Under the pieces are notes generated by a model. The model had not been told where the DNA came from and searched no databases. It saw nothing but the letters and a program-made list of their open reading frames with translations. From the NCBI GenBank assembly GCA_000622025.1, contig JHWU01000022.1, positions 1 to 59,734 on the forward strand: DNA of 59,734 bases, read 5' to 3'. The first letter of the stretch is position 1; every line of letters starts with the position of its first letter. Shown in pieces: positions 18,230 through 26,204 of this stretch. The translations under genes were made by a program, and so were the position numbers. Source of the stretch: Lachnospiraceae bacterium AD3010. GTDB lineage: Bacteria; Bacillota; Clostridia; Lachnospirales; Lachnospiraceae.

Positions 18230-18949
18230 TCAGTCAATACATTTACTCCATCCGGACTTGAAAAAATCGGAAAATATAGCCCCGTATATCGCCAAAGAAT
18301 CTTTGACAAGATCAAAATGTGTTTCGCTGTTATCGAAATAAACGGTTTCTATCCCGATCTCCCGTATATCCACATGGGATCTGATACAGTCTATCAGCAT
18401 ATTCATTTCATATTCAAAACGTTCACCGGGCAGGGAGCACCATTTCCCGAGAAAGCGCGAAGGGATTCCCCTTAAACCGGTCTGGGTATCGGACACAGTT
18501 CCGCCCACCAGAGACTTTAATACCATACTTACAATAGGGTTTCCGTATCGGCTCTTGAGCGGAACCTGTTTCTTGTCAAAATCCCTGCGTCCAAGGATCA
18601 GCGAATCCGGATACTCCTGCATTACTCCGGCCACTCTGAGTACATCCTTTGACAGATGCTGTCCATCGGAATCCGCAGTAATGACTCCCGAGTAACCCTG
18701 CGGCACTATATTGACAAGGAAGTAATTGAAAGCGTCCTTTAAGGCTCTGCCCTTCCCCATATTTACGGCGTGCGTAAGCAGGGTTATCTGCGGCATGCTC
18801 CGCAGAGTATCAAATATCGGATCACACTCTTTTTTACTTCCGTCATTGACGATGATTATGCTGTTGAAATCTGCATCTGTCAGTTCCCGGACATATTCAC
18901 ATAATTGTATACCGGGATTATAAGCCGGTATTACTATAGAGCAGTTCAT
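18230..18949 (-). CDS. Dolichol-phosphate sugar synthase-like GT2
   Basis: This 239-residue GT-A enzyme has I-V-I-P-A-Y-N at the start, I-V-N-D-G-S, and the A-D-S-D-G-Q-H motif (about residue 93) typical of polyprenyl-phosphate mannose/glucose synthases. Near the C-terminus the N-S-E-T-H-F and D-S-L-A-I-Y pattern also matches that group. It has no clear C-terminal membrane anchor. It would charge polyprenyl phosphate with one sugar in the cytoplasm. It sits 21 bp upstream of the STT3 gene in the same direction, so the pair probably supplies and uses lipid-linked sugars together. Confidence 0.85.
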   Translation of the reverse strand: MNCSIVIPAYNPGIQLCEYVRELTDADFNSIIIVNDGSKKECDPIFDTLRSMPQITLLTHAVNMGKGRALKDAFNYFLVNIVPQGYSGVITADSDGQHLSKDVLRVAGVMQEYPDSLILGRRDFDKKQVPLKSRYGNPIVSMVLKSLVGGTVSDTQTGLRGIPSRFLGKWCSLPGERFEYEMNMLIDCIRSHVDIREIGIETVYFDNSETHFDLVKDSLAIYGAIFSDFFKSGWSKCID

Positions 18950-19058
18950 ATCAGATCATCTCCGAACAATGTTTGATACGGCAGAATGTGTTATATCAGA
19001 ATAATGTCATATTCAGAGGTTCTTTGTCAATGAAGCCGCCTATAGTAGGCAACTTGTA

Positions 19059-19087
19059 TTGACAACTAATATTATCCGCATTAATAT
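19059..19087 (+). promoter_or_regulatory. Sigma-A-type promoter upstream of the 54-bp repeats
   Basis: TTGACA (19059-19064), a 17-bp spacer and TAATAT (19082-19087) form a near-consensus promoter. Transcription from here would run through the tandem repeat array before reaching the PD-(D/E)XK-like gene, giving a leader of roughly 340 nt. Confidence 0.7.
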
Positions 19088-19153
19088 CTTATTCTGACTC
19101 GTGATCTTATAACCTGTCTTTGGCCGGCATTCTCAATCGATTCCCGCATCAGG

Positions 19154-19402
19154 CATACCTCAGTACACTTTCCCTCCTTTTAGTATGCCTACCGCCGCGA
19201 TCCACGGCATACCTCAGTACACTTCCCCTCCTTTTAGTATGCCTGCCTCCACAATCCACGGCATACCTCAGTACACTTTCCCCCTTTTTAGTATGCCTAC
19301 CTCCACAATCCACGGCATACCTCAGTACACTTTTCCTCCTTTTAGTATGCCTGCCGCCGCGATCCACGGCATACCCAAACGCACTTTTCCACCTTTTAGT
19401 AT
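19154..19402. repeat. 54-bp tandem repeat array (four units plus a partial fifth) with internal inverted repeats
   Basis: Units begin at 19154, 19208, 19262, 19316 and 19370; the last is partial and more diverged. Each unit holds AGTATGCC and GGCATACC, so each can form a hairpin with a ~7-bp stem, and neighbouring units can pair alternatively. The unit length is a multiple of three, so both strands stay open across the array (18-residue repeats), but no start with a ribosome site supports translation on the plus strand. On the minus strand each unit carries AAAAGGAGGG, a strong Shine-Dalgarno-like sequence. The array fills most of the 484-bp gap between the GT2 gene and the next gene. Confidence 0.9.
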
Positions 19403-19433
19403 GTATAAAATGAAAAACATAAGGAGACCGCTA

Positions 19434-20273
19434 ATGAAAAACACATCAACAGACACACGCCTACTGTCAACCCGGAAAATAGCTGACAATATCAGAGCCC
19501 AGTTAAGTTATCTGGACGAACTGATAAAAAAGACCGCCAGGCGCTTGGAAGGCACTAACGGCATTCCGAACGGCACACTTAGAATAATCAAACACAATAA
19601 AACCTATCAGTACTATCTGAAGACCCCGGACACCAGCAGGCATAAATATGTTTGTGCAAATGAAAAACCGATGATACAAAAGATGGTACAGAAGCAGTAT
19701 GACGAAAAAATGCTAAACTGGATGTATAATGCCAGAAAAAGCCTGAGCCGTTGTGCTGACAGCCTGGAAGCACTTGACATTCTGGGCATCTACGACGCAA
19801 TGGGTAACGGAAGAAAAGAATTGACTGTTCCAGTAGTTATGACTGATGAAATGTATACCGACTTCTGGATGAATAAATACGAGGGCTGCAGAAATCAGAA
19901 ATACGGAACAGGCTTCTTCCAGACAATACGGGGGGAATACGTACGGTCAAAGAGCGAAAAGATTCTGGCAGATACATTCAACAATCTGAACATCCCCTAC
20001 CAGTACGAACCCGAAATAAAACTAAAAAATGACTCGGTATTCCACCCGGACTTTGTTCTGCTTAATATAAAGCAAAGAAAGACCCTGCTGTGGGAACATC
20101 TTGGTATGATCTCGGATGCTGACTATGCGGTAAAAAGTCTTTCCAAAATACGTATATATGAGTCAAATGATATCTTACTGGGCAGAGACCTGATCATAAC
20201 TGCCGAGTCTGCCGAAACGCCATTACGGACCCGGGAAATAGAAGTAAAACTGAAGGCCTTCATTCTGAACTAA
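19434..20273 (+). CDS. PD-(D/E)XK nuclease-like protein of unknown function
   Basis: The start is set at the ATG at 19434, 7-8 nt after AAGGAG, giving about 280 residues; the frame is open upstream only because of the repeat array. The first half is a charged helical segment with a K-T-Y-Q-Y-Y-L-K strand. The second half shows V-R-S-K-S-E-K-I-L-A, then Y-Q-Y-E-P-E-I-K-L, H-P-D-F-V-L-L and L-L-W-E-H-L-G. This E...PDF...WEH pattern fits the PD-(D/E)XK fold (Asp of PDF, Glu of WEH). Such proteins are scattered through Lachnospiraceae accessory regions, usually alone; a nuclease role is inferred from the motif only. AT-rich codon choices differ slightly from the flanking glycan genes. Confidence 0.65.
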   Translation: MKNTSTDTRLLSTRKIADNIRAQLSYLDELIKKTARRLEGTNGIPNGTLRIIKHNKTYQYYLKTPDTSRHKYVCANEKPMIQKMVQKQYDEKMLNWMYNARKSLSRCADSLEALDILGIYDAMGNGRKELTVPVVMTDEMYTDFWMNKYEGCRNQKYGTGFFQTIRGEYVRSKSEKILADTFNNLNIPYQYEPEIKLKNDSVFHPDFVLLNIKQRKTLLWEHLGMISDADYAVKSLSKIRIYESNDILLGRDLIITAESAETPLRTREIEVKLKAFILN

Positions 20274-20557
20274 TGAAAAGAACACAGCCTAACTACGACG
20301 AGACTTTCTGATGAAGCAGATGGACGTCTGGACAAGTCAAATATGAAGATTTATTCACAGAACCTTAGCCGCAGTTAGCGGAAAGTTCGACCCAACGCGT
20401 TCCGCAGGATTTGCTTGTGAATATTCAGTCAATACGGATGGAAAAATTGATGCGTTTATCCTGATATGAGAGATAACTTTATTGTTTAAAGCTTCAAAAA
20501 ATGATAAACTACTATCATCCGTGATGAACGATCATTCACATCATAAAGGAGCCGCTT
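20274..20557. other. Intergenic stretch without a recognisable gene
   Basis: I see no coding frame or tRNA here. CCCAACGCGTTCCGC near 20391 and a short inverted repeat near 20521-20545 (TGATGAACGATCATTCACATCA) are the only structures. The latter lies just upstream of the next ribosome site. Confidence 0.5.
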
Positions 20558-21256
20558 ATGAATATTACGAAGATCACCAAAGATAATGCTCTTTCTTTTA
20601 CCGATCTCTCAGAGGAAAGCCTCGCGGAAGCCGATACGCTGGCGGGCGTAGGATGCGTGGATGACAACGGCGATCCCATTGGTGCCGCCCTCGTAGACTC
20701 CGACGGTGAAAGGCTTTTGATCAGTTCGATCCGCGTTAACGATGACAGCGTTTTTGTTGAAAATTTTGCGAAAAATATGAAGTTCCTTCAGCAGGCGGAA
20801 ATGCTTCTGGACTATTATCATACAGAGGAGGGTCAGCAGGCTTTCGGTCAGAATGAAGAAATTGCATCGAAGCTCTACTGGATGGTTAACATTAAGGCTG
20901 CCTATATGGAGCGTATCACCATCATCAGCTCTCCCTATTATGTTTCAATGCGGGAAGAGGATTTCACGCCGAAGACCAGAGCCCATATGGAAAAGGAGCT
21001 GAAAAAATAGGACAAGGGAAAGCTCAGCGATGAGGACAGGGCATTTTACAAGGCTTATCTTTCTTACTACGGGAGACAGAATGATGAAAAGGTCTTCCGT
21101 GAACTATTGATACTTAACGGTGTGGATCCTGAGACCATGACCAGCGTCCAGATAAAGGAACAGATCGAAGCGGAAAAGAAGAGCAAAAACAAGATCAGCC
21201 TCAAAGATATGCTGGATAAGCTTGAGGCAGAGCACAAATCCCAGCGGGATGAGTAG
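20558..21256 (+). pseudogene. Hypothetical protein gene interrupted by one in-frame amber codon
   Basis: Translation from ATG 20558 (AAAGGAG 8 nt upstream) gives 150 residues and stops at TAG 21008-21010. The same frame then continues for 81 more codons (D-K-G-K-L-S-D-E-D-R-A-F-Y-K onward) to TAG 21254-21256, with the same charged, helical composition as before the stop. The simplest reading is a 233-codon gene with a nonsense mutation; a sequencing error or readthrough are alternatives. I do not recognise the family; the N-terminal part contains an alternating G-D-P-I-G-A-A-L-V-D strand reminiscent of small alpha/beta domains. It ends 5 bp before the MATE-HATPase gene. Confidence 0.6.
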
Positions 21257-21261
21257 AAGCG

Positions 21262-23019
21262 ATGACAAGAAAACTATTTACCAAAATGGCGACGGCCCAG
21301 ATATTGTCCGCAATGACAAGCGTTCTATGCCCTCTTATCGACAGCATAGTGATAAGCAGAATGCTCGGCGTGGACTCCACCGGCGCATACGGACTGTCAA
21401 GTCCGGTCATTATCCTTTTGTCTGCTATCGGTACCATGCTAGTGACCGGAGTTCAGGTCCAGCTTGGAAAAAGCCTCGGAAACGGAGAAATGGATTCCTC
21501 CAGTGATTGCTTCTCCACTTCCCTGGTGCTTTCACTCTTTATCTCCGCCGTTACCCTGGTTCTTATCTTTCCGGGCGCCAATGTCATTATCCCCCGTCTC
21601 GGAACAGGGGCTGCCGCCGCGGACAATATCACTTTTGTTCTGACCAGAGATTACCTGAGGGGATATACGCTCTGCATAGCCTTCTTTTTCCTTAATCAGA
21701 TAATGGTAGCATTCCTACAGTCCATGGGACAGCAAAAGCTCCTTATGGTATCCGTAGCGGCCATGATCGTCTCGGACGTGATATTTGATTTTTTAAGTAT
21801 TTACCTGTCGGGCGGAATATACGGGATAGGGATCGCTTCAGGCTTAAGCTTTGTGATTTCCTCCCTTGTCTGTTGTATCTACTTTTTCAATAAGGATTGT
21901 CCCTTCCGTTTTTCAATTAAAAGGATCAGGCCTGAATCCGGATTGGATATACTCCGCTCCGGCAGTCCGGTTATAGTGAATCAGGTTTTTTTCACCATCC
22001 GTGTGCTTCTCTTTAACCTGATATTCCTAAGTATTTCCGGAACCCCGGCTGTTGCCGCCTTTGCAGTGATCACAGCCGTTGAAAACCTGATCTACAGCAT
22101 CGCCTTCGGAGCCGGTGCGGTCACTCTGATGCTTACATCCCTCTACTACAGTGATGAGGACAGGACATCGATCCTATCCCTTATCCGTGTCATGGTTTCG
22201 TATCCATTAATTCTGTCCACCGTTACGGTTATTTTTGTCGAGCTATCCACGCCCCTCCTTATAAGCCTCTTCCTTCCCGGGGGATCCCTGACCTTTGATA
22301 TCGCAGTGACGGGACTCAGACTCTTTTCCATAGCAAGTATACCCTCCATAATTGACAATATCTTCAAGAACTACTATCAGGGTATCCGGCATACGTTCAT
22401 AACCAACCTGATCTCGTTTATGGAGAGTCTGGGAATTCTCATTCCCTGTGTTTTGATCTTCGGAAGGCTTTGGGGGATCACCGGTTTCTGGATCGGTACG
22501 ATCGTAGCCCAGTTCCTTACGTTTTTCGCGATGTCTTCAATTATCTGGAAAAAAGCCGGCAGGATCTCGTTTTCGGCAGATGTGTACAGCTACCTTGACC
22601 GGGATTTCGGTGCAGGTCCGGATGAATGTATGGAGATATCTATGTCAAATGAAAAGGAAGTTATTGCAGCTTCAGAAAAGATTGTTGAATTCTGCCGTGA
22701 AAAGGGTATGAAGCAAAAGACCTCCATGCTGATAGGTCTCTGTGTTGAAGAAATAGCCGGAAATGTTATAGAGCACGGCTTTTCAAAAAAGGATCTTTCG
22801 GATAGTGTGAATTTCAAGCTTCTGATAAAGGAAGACAGCCTGATCCTGCGTTTCAGGGATAACGGCTCCGACTTTGACCCCACCAAATATCTTGAGCTCC
22901 ATCAGGACAGCGATCCGGCAGCCCATATAGGGCTGAAGATGATAATGAGAATGGTAAGTGACGCAAGATACGTAAATACCCTTGGGTTAAATAACCTGAC
23001 ACTTACCATCAACCCCTGA
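21262..23019 (+). CDS. MATE-family transporter fused to a HATPase (anti-sigma/RsbW-like) domain
   Basis: Residues 1 to about 440 form 12 hydrophobic segments with MATE features (S-A-M-T-S-V-L-C-P-L-I-D-S near the start; two related bundles), the fold of cation-coupled multidrug and polysaccharide exporters. Residues about 455-585 form a separate soluble domain: N-box E-E-I-A-G-N-V-I-E-H-G, then F-R-D-N-G-S-D-F-D-P and H-I-G-L-K-M-I, the ATP-binding pattern of HATPase_c_2/RsbW-type kinases. These usually phosphorylate or bind a partner in partner-switching control. The fusion suggests ATP-dependent or phosphorylation-linked gating of the transporter, but the ligand is unknown. Its stop abuts the convergent small gene in a shared TGATCA. 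Confidence 0.85.
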   Translation: MTRKLFTKMATAQILSAMTSVLCPLIDSIVISRMLGVDSTGAYGLSSPVIILLSAIGTMLVTGVQVQLGKSLGNGEMDSSSDCFSTSLVLSLFISAVTLVLIFPGANVIIPRLGTGAAAADNITFVLTRDYLRGYTLCIAFFFLNQIMVAFLQSMGQQKLLMVSVAAMIVSDVIFDFLSIYLSGGIYGIGIASGLSFVISSLVCCIYFFNKDCPFRFSIKRIRPESGLDILRSGSPVIVNQVFFTIRVLLFNLIFLSISGTPAVAAFAVITAVENLIYSIAFGAGAVTLMLTSLYYSDEDRTSILSLIRVMVSYPLILSTVTVIFVELSTPLLISLFLPGGSLTFDIAVTGLRLFSIASIPSIIDNIFKNYYQGIRHTFITNLISFMESLGILIPCVLIFGRLWGITGFWIGTIVAQFLTFFAMSSIIWKKAGRISFSADVYSYLDRDFGAGPDECMEISMSNEKEVIAASEKIVEFCREKGMKQKTSMLIGLCVEEIAGNVIEHGFSKKDLSDSVNFKLLIKEDSLILRFRDNGSDFDPTKYLELHQDSDPAAHIGLKMIMRMVSDARYVNTLGLNNLTLTINP

Positions 23020-23397
23020 TCATCTCATTCCCTGTTCTGCCCACCAGGTATCCGGTGCCTTTTCAGGCGCTGCATTTGCGGGCAGGCTCTTTCCGAACAC
23101 CATATTTATGATGGTCTTGTCACCTAAGTTTATCTCCTGTATCACAACGTCATGCAAAAGTGCCGCAGGAGATCCTCCGGTGAGATTCGCTTTCATTACC
23201 GCAGTTCTCACCCTGTCTGATAGATACTCGGAAATAAACCCTATCTCAAAGGCATCCATTAAGCTGAACTTAACAAGCTCCAGCTTGTGGGTCACAGGAT
23301 TTTCCAGGGGCTCCTCGATCACATTTTCCGCCAGGTTCGGCTTGAAATCAGCTATATAAAAATCCTTCCACTGTTCATATGATTCCCTGTATCCCAT
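23020..23397 (-). CDS. Conserved hypothetical protein (125 residues)
   Basis: The start is the ATG at 23397, 4-6 nt after AGGAGGTTTAAG, which overlaps the end of the MarR/OhrR-like gene. The product is a soluble alpha/beta protein with no signal peptide and one Trp-Trp pair near the C-terminus (D-T-W-W-A-E-Q). It has no Cys, so it is not an Ohr or AhpC-type peroxidase. I cannot name the family. Translational coupling to the regulator suggests a shared role, perhaps in the same stress response. Confidence 0.6.
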   Translation of the reverse strand: MGYRESYEQWKDFYIADFKPNLAENVIEEPLENPVTHKLELVKFSLMDAFEIGFISEYLSDRVRTAVMKANLTGGSPAALLHDVVIQEINLGDKTIINMVFGKSLPANAAPEKAPDTWWAEQGMR

Positions 23398-23398
23398 C

Positions 23399-23848
23399 TT
23401 AAACCTCCTGGTCGGAAATAACATCCAGTACCTTATATAATAGTGTATAGAGCTCCTGTGCATCCTTTTCTTCGAGGCTCACACATCTTCCCATCTCGGT
23501 TGGAATGGAAACTGCCTTATCCCTTAAGCTTAATCCGGAATCCGTAATACTCACTATTAGATTTCTCTCATCACTTTCAGAGCGTCTTCTCTCGATATAG
23601 CCCTTTGATTCCAGTTTTTTTAAGAGCGGTGTCAGGGTTCCCGAATCAAGGAAAAGCTTCTCACCCAGCTCCTTTACATTGGTCTTCCTGACATCCCATA
23701 AGACCATCATTGCAATATACTGGGTGTATGTAAGATCCAGATCATCGAGAAACGGCTTGTAACGCCTTACGATCTCCTTTGCACAGACATATAGGGGAAA
23801 GCAGAGCTGGTTTTCGATTTTCAGACAGTCGTAATTTTTATCGCTCAA
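23399..23848 (-). CDS. MarR-family regulator, OhrR-like
   Basis: The 149-residue protein has the winged helix of MarR proteins (V-K-E-L-G-E-K-L-F-L-D-S-G-T-L-T-P-L-L-K recognition region and the wing R-R-R-S-E-S-D-E-R-N). Near the N-terminus L-E/I-E-N-Q-L-C-F-P-L-Y places a single Cys where OhrR proteins carry their peroxide-sensing Cys. It would be a cytoplasmic repressor released by organic hydroperoxides. It begins with TTG preceded by GAGGAG. No ohr gene is next to it; the downstream hypothetical gene is the only obvious partner. Confidence 0.85.
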   Translation of the reverse strand: MSDKNYDCLKIENQLCFPLYVCAKEIVRRYKPFLDDLDLTYTQYIAMMVLWDVRKTNVKELGEKLFLDSGTLTPLLKKLESKGYIERRRSESDERNLIVSITDSGLSLRDKAVSIPTEMGRCVSLEEKDAQELYTLLYKVLDVISDQEV

Positions 23849-23890
23849 GATACTATCTCCTCTATTTCAAAAAATCCTTCGCTCAGGATA

Positions 23891-23948
23891 GTAATAATAA
23901 CAAAATTAATGACCGCAATTAATACACGGTCATTTGATTGCTTGCAAT
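23891..23948 (-). promoter_or_regulatory. Promoter and candidate operators of the OhrR-like regulator
   Basis: On the minus strand TTGCGG (23918-23913), a 16-bp spacer and TATTAC (23896-23891) form a plausible promoter. It is overlapped or flanked by two inverted repeats: ATGACCG/CGGTCAT (23909-23933) and the perfect ATTGC-TT-GCAAT (23937-23948). These fit autorepression by a MarR dimer. Confidence 0.5.
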
Positions 23949-23989
23949 TAAATTATGCTGTGGATAAAGTGATTTGTCAACAGGAAAAA

Positions 23990-25132
23990 TCAATGTCTCA
24001 TTTCCATACCGGTTTTCACGAAACGGAACATCCGTACCGCACCCTCATAGTACAGCTCTTCTGCATTTCCCAAAGCTTCATCGAGCGTCATCGGGGCATT
24101 TACGGTAGTCATAAGTGATGAAATGCCATATTTACAGATATCCAGTGCATCTCTTCCAAGTGAACCGGAGAGACCGAGAACGGGGATACCCATTGCTTCC
24201 GCACGCTTTCCAACCCCCTGCATTACCTTTCCGAAGCAGCTCTGCCAGTCGGTCCGACCTTCACCCGTTACAACCAGATCGACATCCTTGAGTCTTTCGT
24301 CAAAACGGATAAGATCCAGCACTTCTTCAATACCTGATTTCATGCTGCCTCCCAGAAATACGAATAGAGCAGCGCCCAATCCGCCCGCTGCCCCGGCTCC
24401 GGGAACAGTGTCGCAGTCGGTACCGAAATCTCTCCTTATCACGTCCCGATAATTGCACATTCCCCTTTCAAGCTCTTCCTGTATCTCTTTAGTCGCTCCC
24501 TTCTGAGCCCCGAAGGTCCGGGTGGCACCGTCAGGTCCGCACAGAGGATTTGTAACATCGCACATCACCGTAATGCTGCATTCCTTAAGCCTGCTGTCAA
24601 GGTCAGAGGTATCTATGGATCGTACATTTATAAGGTCTCTTCCTAAGCCCTTTAACTCACGCCCTTCCTTATCAAGAAAACGTACTCCAAGCGCCCTTGC
24701 GCATCCCATGCCCCCGTCATTGGTTGCAGAGCCACCGATAGCTATGGAAAGCTTTCTGTACCCTTTGTTCAGGGCATCAAGGATCAGCTCCCCGGTACCG
24801 AGAGTAGTCGTATTCATAGGATTACGCAGTGCTTCCGGAACAAGAGGAAGACCGGATGCCGCTGACATCTCGATGATTGCCTGATCCTGCCCGAATACTC
24901 CGTAGGAAGAGGATATCTCAGTCATCAGAGGATCGTGAACCCTGCAGCTCACCATTTCACCCTTCTCAGCTTTTACCACAGCCTCCACGGTGCCCTCGCC
25001 GCCGTCTGCCACGGGAACCCCCGAGGTCTCGCAGTCTCCGAATACCTCCTTTGCTGCCTTTGTCAAAAGCTCTATGGTCTTTTCACTTGAGAGACTCCCC
25101 TTAAAGGAGTCTGACGCAAATAAAAGCTTCAT
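23990..25132 (-). CDS. garK: Glycerate kinase (GarK/GlxK type)
   Basis: At 380 residues this is a full-length type-2 glycerate kinase, which phosphorylates D-glycerate to 2- or 3-phosphoglycerate using ATP. Family hallmarks are the start F-A-S-D-S-F-K-G-S-L-S-S, P-V-A-D-G-G-E-G-T (about 41-49), G-G-S-A-T-N-D-G-G-M-G (about 131-141) and V-T-G-E-G-R-T-D near 290. The ribosome site AGAGG lies inside the 3' end of the kdgK remnant just upstream, so this gene was once in an operon with that kinase; both belong to sugar-acid breakdown. Confidence 0.95.
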   Translation of the reverse strand: MKLLFASDSFKGSLSSEKTIELLTKAAKEVFGDCETSGVPVADGGEGTVEAVVKAEKGEMVSCRVHDPLMTEISSSYGVFGQDQAIIEMSAASGLPLVPEALRNPMNTTTLGTGELILDALNKGYRKLSIAIGGSATNDGGMGCARALGVRFLDKEGRELKGLGRDLINVRSIDTSDLDSRLKECSITVMCDVTNPLCGPDGATRTFGAQKGATKEIQEELERGMCNYRDVIRRDFGTDCDTVPGAGAAGGLGAALFVFLGGSMKSGIEEVLDLIRFDERLKDVDLVVTGEGRTDWQSCFGKVMQGVGKRAEAMGIPVLGLSGSLGRDALDICKYGISSLMTTVNAPMTLDEALGNAEELYYEGAVRMFRFVKTGMEMRH

Positions 25133-25140
25133 GATAATTA

Positions 25141-25293
25141 TTACCTCTGGACACGTCCCGATCCGCTGCCTCCGGCCAGTGCTTCCACCTCGGATTCATT
25201 TACGAGATTGTAGTCCTGCTCTATGGTATGCTTAAGACAGGAGGCCGCCACAGCGAATTCAATACACTCCTTCGGATCCGTCTTCTTCAGAAG
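25141..25293 (-). pseudogene. 2-keto-3-deoxygluconate kinase-like (PfkB family), C-terminal remnant
   Basis: The last ~50 codons of a PfkB-type kinase remain: [20 protein letters not shown], and a closing G-S-G-R-V-Q-R before TAA. This resembles the end of KdgK enzymes. The upstream side is cut near 25293, where a short-chain dehydrogenase remnant begins on the other strand. The glycerate kinase start is 8 bp after its stop and uses its sequence as ribosome site. Confidence 0.7.
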
Positions 25294-25298
25294 GAGAA

Positions 25299-25424
25299 GT
25301 ACCTCTTGGCAGGCTTGCCTCGGTTGAGGATGTTGCCAGCGCGGTTCTATACCTTGCTTCCGATGAAGCTTCCTTCATTAACGGCGTTGCGTTTCCAATA
25401 GACGGAGGGGTAACCTGTTACTAA
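25299..25424 (+). pseudogene. Short-chain dehydrogenase/reductase, C-terminal remnant
   Basis: Forty-one codons read [20 protein letters not shown], then [10 protein letters not shown] and I-D-G-G-V-T-C-Y before TAA. This is the canonical SDR C-terminus. The NAD-binding and catalytic parts are absent, and there is no start or ribosome site. KduD-type dehydrogenases act in the same ketodeoxygluconate route as KdgK, which would fit the neighbouring remnant, but the fragment alone cannot prove that. Confidence 0.75.
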
Positions 25425-25430
25425 GCTGCA

Positions 25431-26204
25431 TCAATCGGACAACCCATTGGTAATCTGGTTGATGGTTTCCGACATATGATTCAGTGTCGTAGCAATCTCT
25501 TCACTCGTTTCTCTGGAGGTGATCGCCAGTCTCCCGACTTCTTCTGCAACCACGGCGAAGCCCTTTCCTGCATCACCGGCTCTTGCAGCCTCTATAGATG
25601 CGTTTAATGAAAGGAGATTGGTCTGGGAGGCTATGCTCTGGATAATGTCGATTATCCTGAGGGAAGCCTCAACAGATTCGTTGATTATATCTGTTGACTT
25701 TACGATTTCGGCCTGCTTGTCAGCAACACCGGTCATATCTCTTGTAGCCTGATCAACGGTTCTGGTCATTTCGGACAGAGCCTGTGAAAGGTTATTTACA
25801 CTGACCCTCATCTCCCCCTCGATCTCCTTGTTCTTCTTGGAGTCTGTAATGTCCAGTATTGAACCTGCGACAACTATCGGCGTTCCGTCGCTCTCTCTTA
25901 CCGTATTACCAACAGCCTTGAACCACCTGTATGTTCCGTCTTTTCGCCTCAGTCTGTATTCCAGATCATAAGGTGTGTTGCCGGAATAAATTATCTCGTT
26001 GACCATACTAAGCTTCTCACTCTCTCCGAGAGCGTATTCCATTATCTGAGCGGCCTTATCGTTTATATGCTGTATAACCTCTATGTCGCTTTCCGAAGTA
26101 ACTCCCTGATCACTTACCAGGTTCCCGCCATTCAGGACATTGTCTAAGCTTCCGTCGTCTATGGCCGCAAGCAGGGCATCATTGGTTATTTCAAGCGCGA
26201 TAAA
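25431..26204 (-). pseudogene. PAS-domain methyl-accepting chemotaxis protein, truncated at both ends
   Basis: The 257 sense codons hold part of a PAS domain ([14 protein letters not shown], then [10 protein letters not shown]) and the MCP signalling hairpin ([21 protein letters not shown]). The frame starts without a start codon at the stop of mnmA and ends at 25431, before the long C-terminal methylation helix normally found. An internal ATG at 26042 could make a 203-residue piece. The end lies 7 bp from the SDR remnant, so this is a third fragment in the same rearranged stretch. Confidence 0.7.

Noticed and set aside
19149-19367. Minus-strand ORF of four 18-residue Arg/Gly-rich repeats
   Set aside because: It is the other strand of the same repeat array. 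Although AAAAGGAGGG precedes possible starts, the array lies in a leader region and no promoter faces this way.
19154-19402. CRISPR array
   Set aside because: Repeats are contiguous without unique spacers and no cas genes are near.
19185-19433. N-terminal extension of the PD-(D/E)XK-like protein made of 18-residue repeats
   Set aside because: The frame is open only because the 54-bp unit is a multiple of three. A strong AAGGAG lies before ATG 19434, and the upstream starts have none.
21008-21010. Recoding of TAG (pyrrolysine or suppressor)
   Set aside because: Other genes here end in TAG (such as 21254-21256) without readthrough, and no recoding genes are visible.
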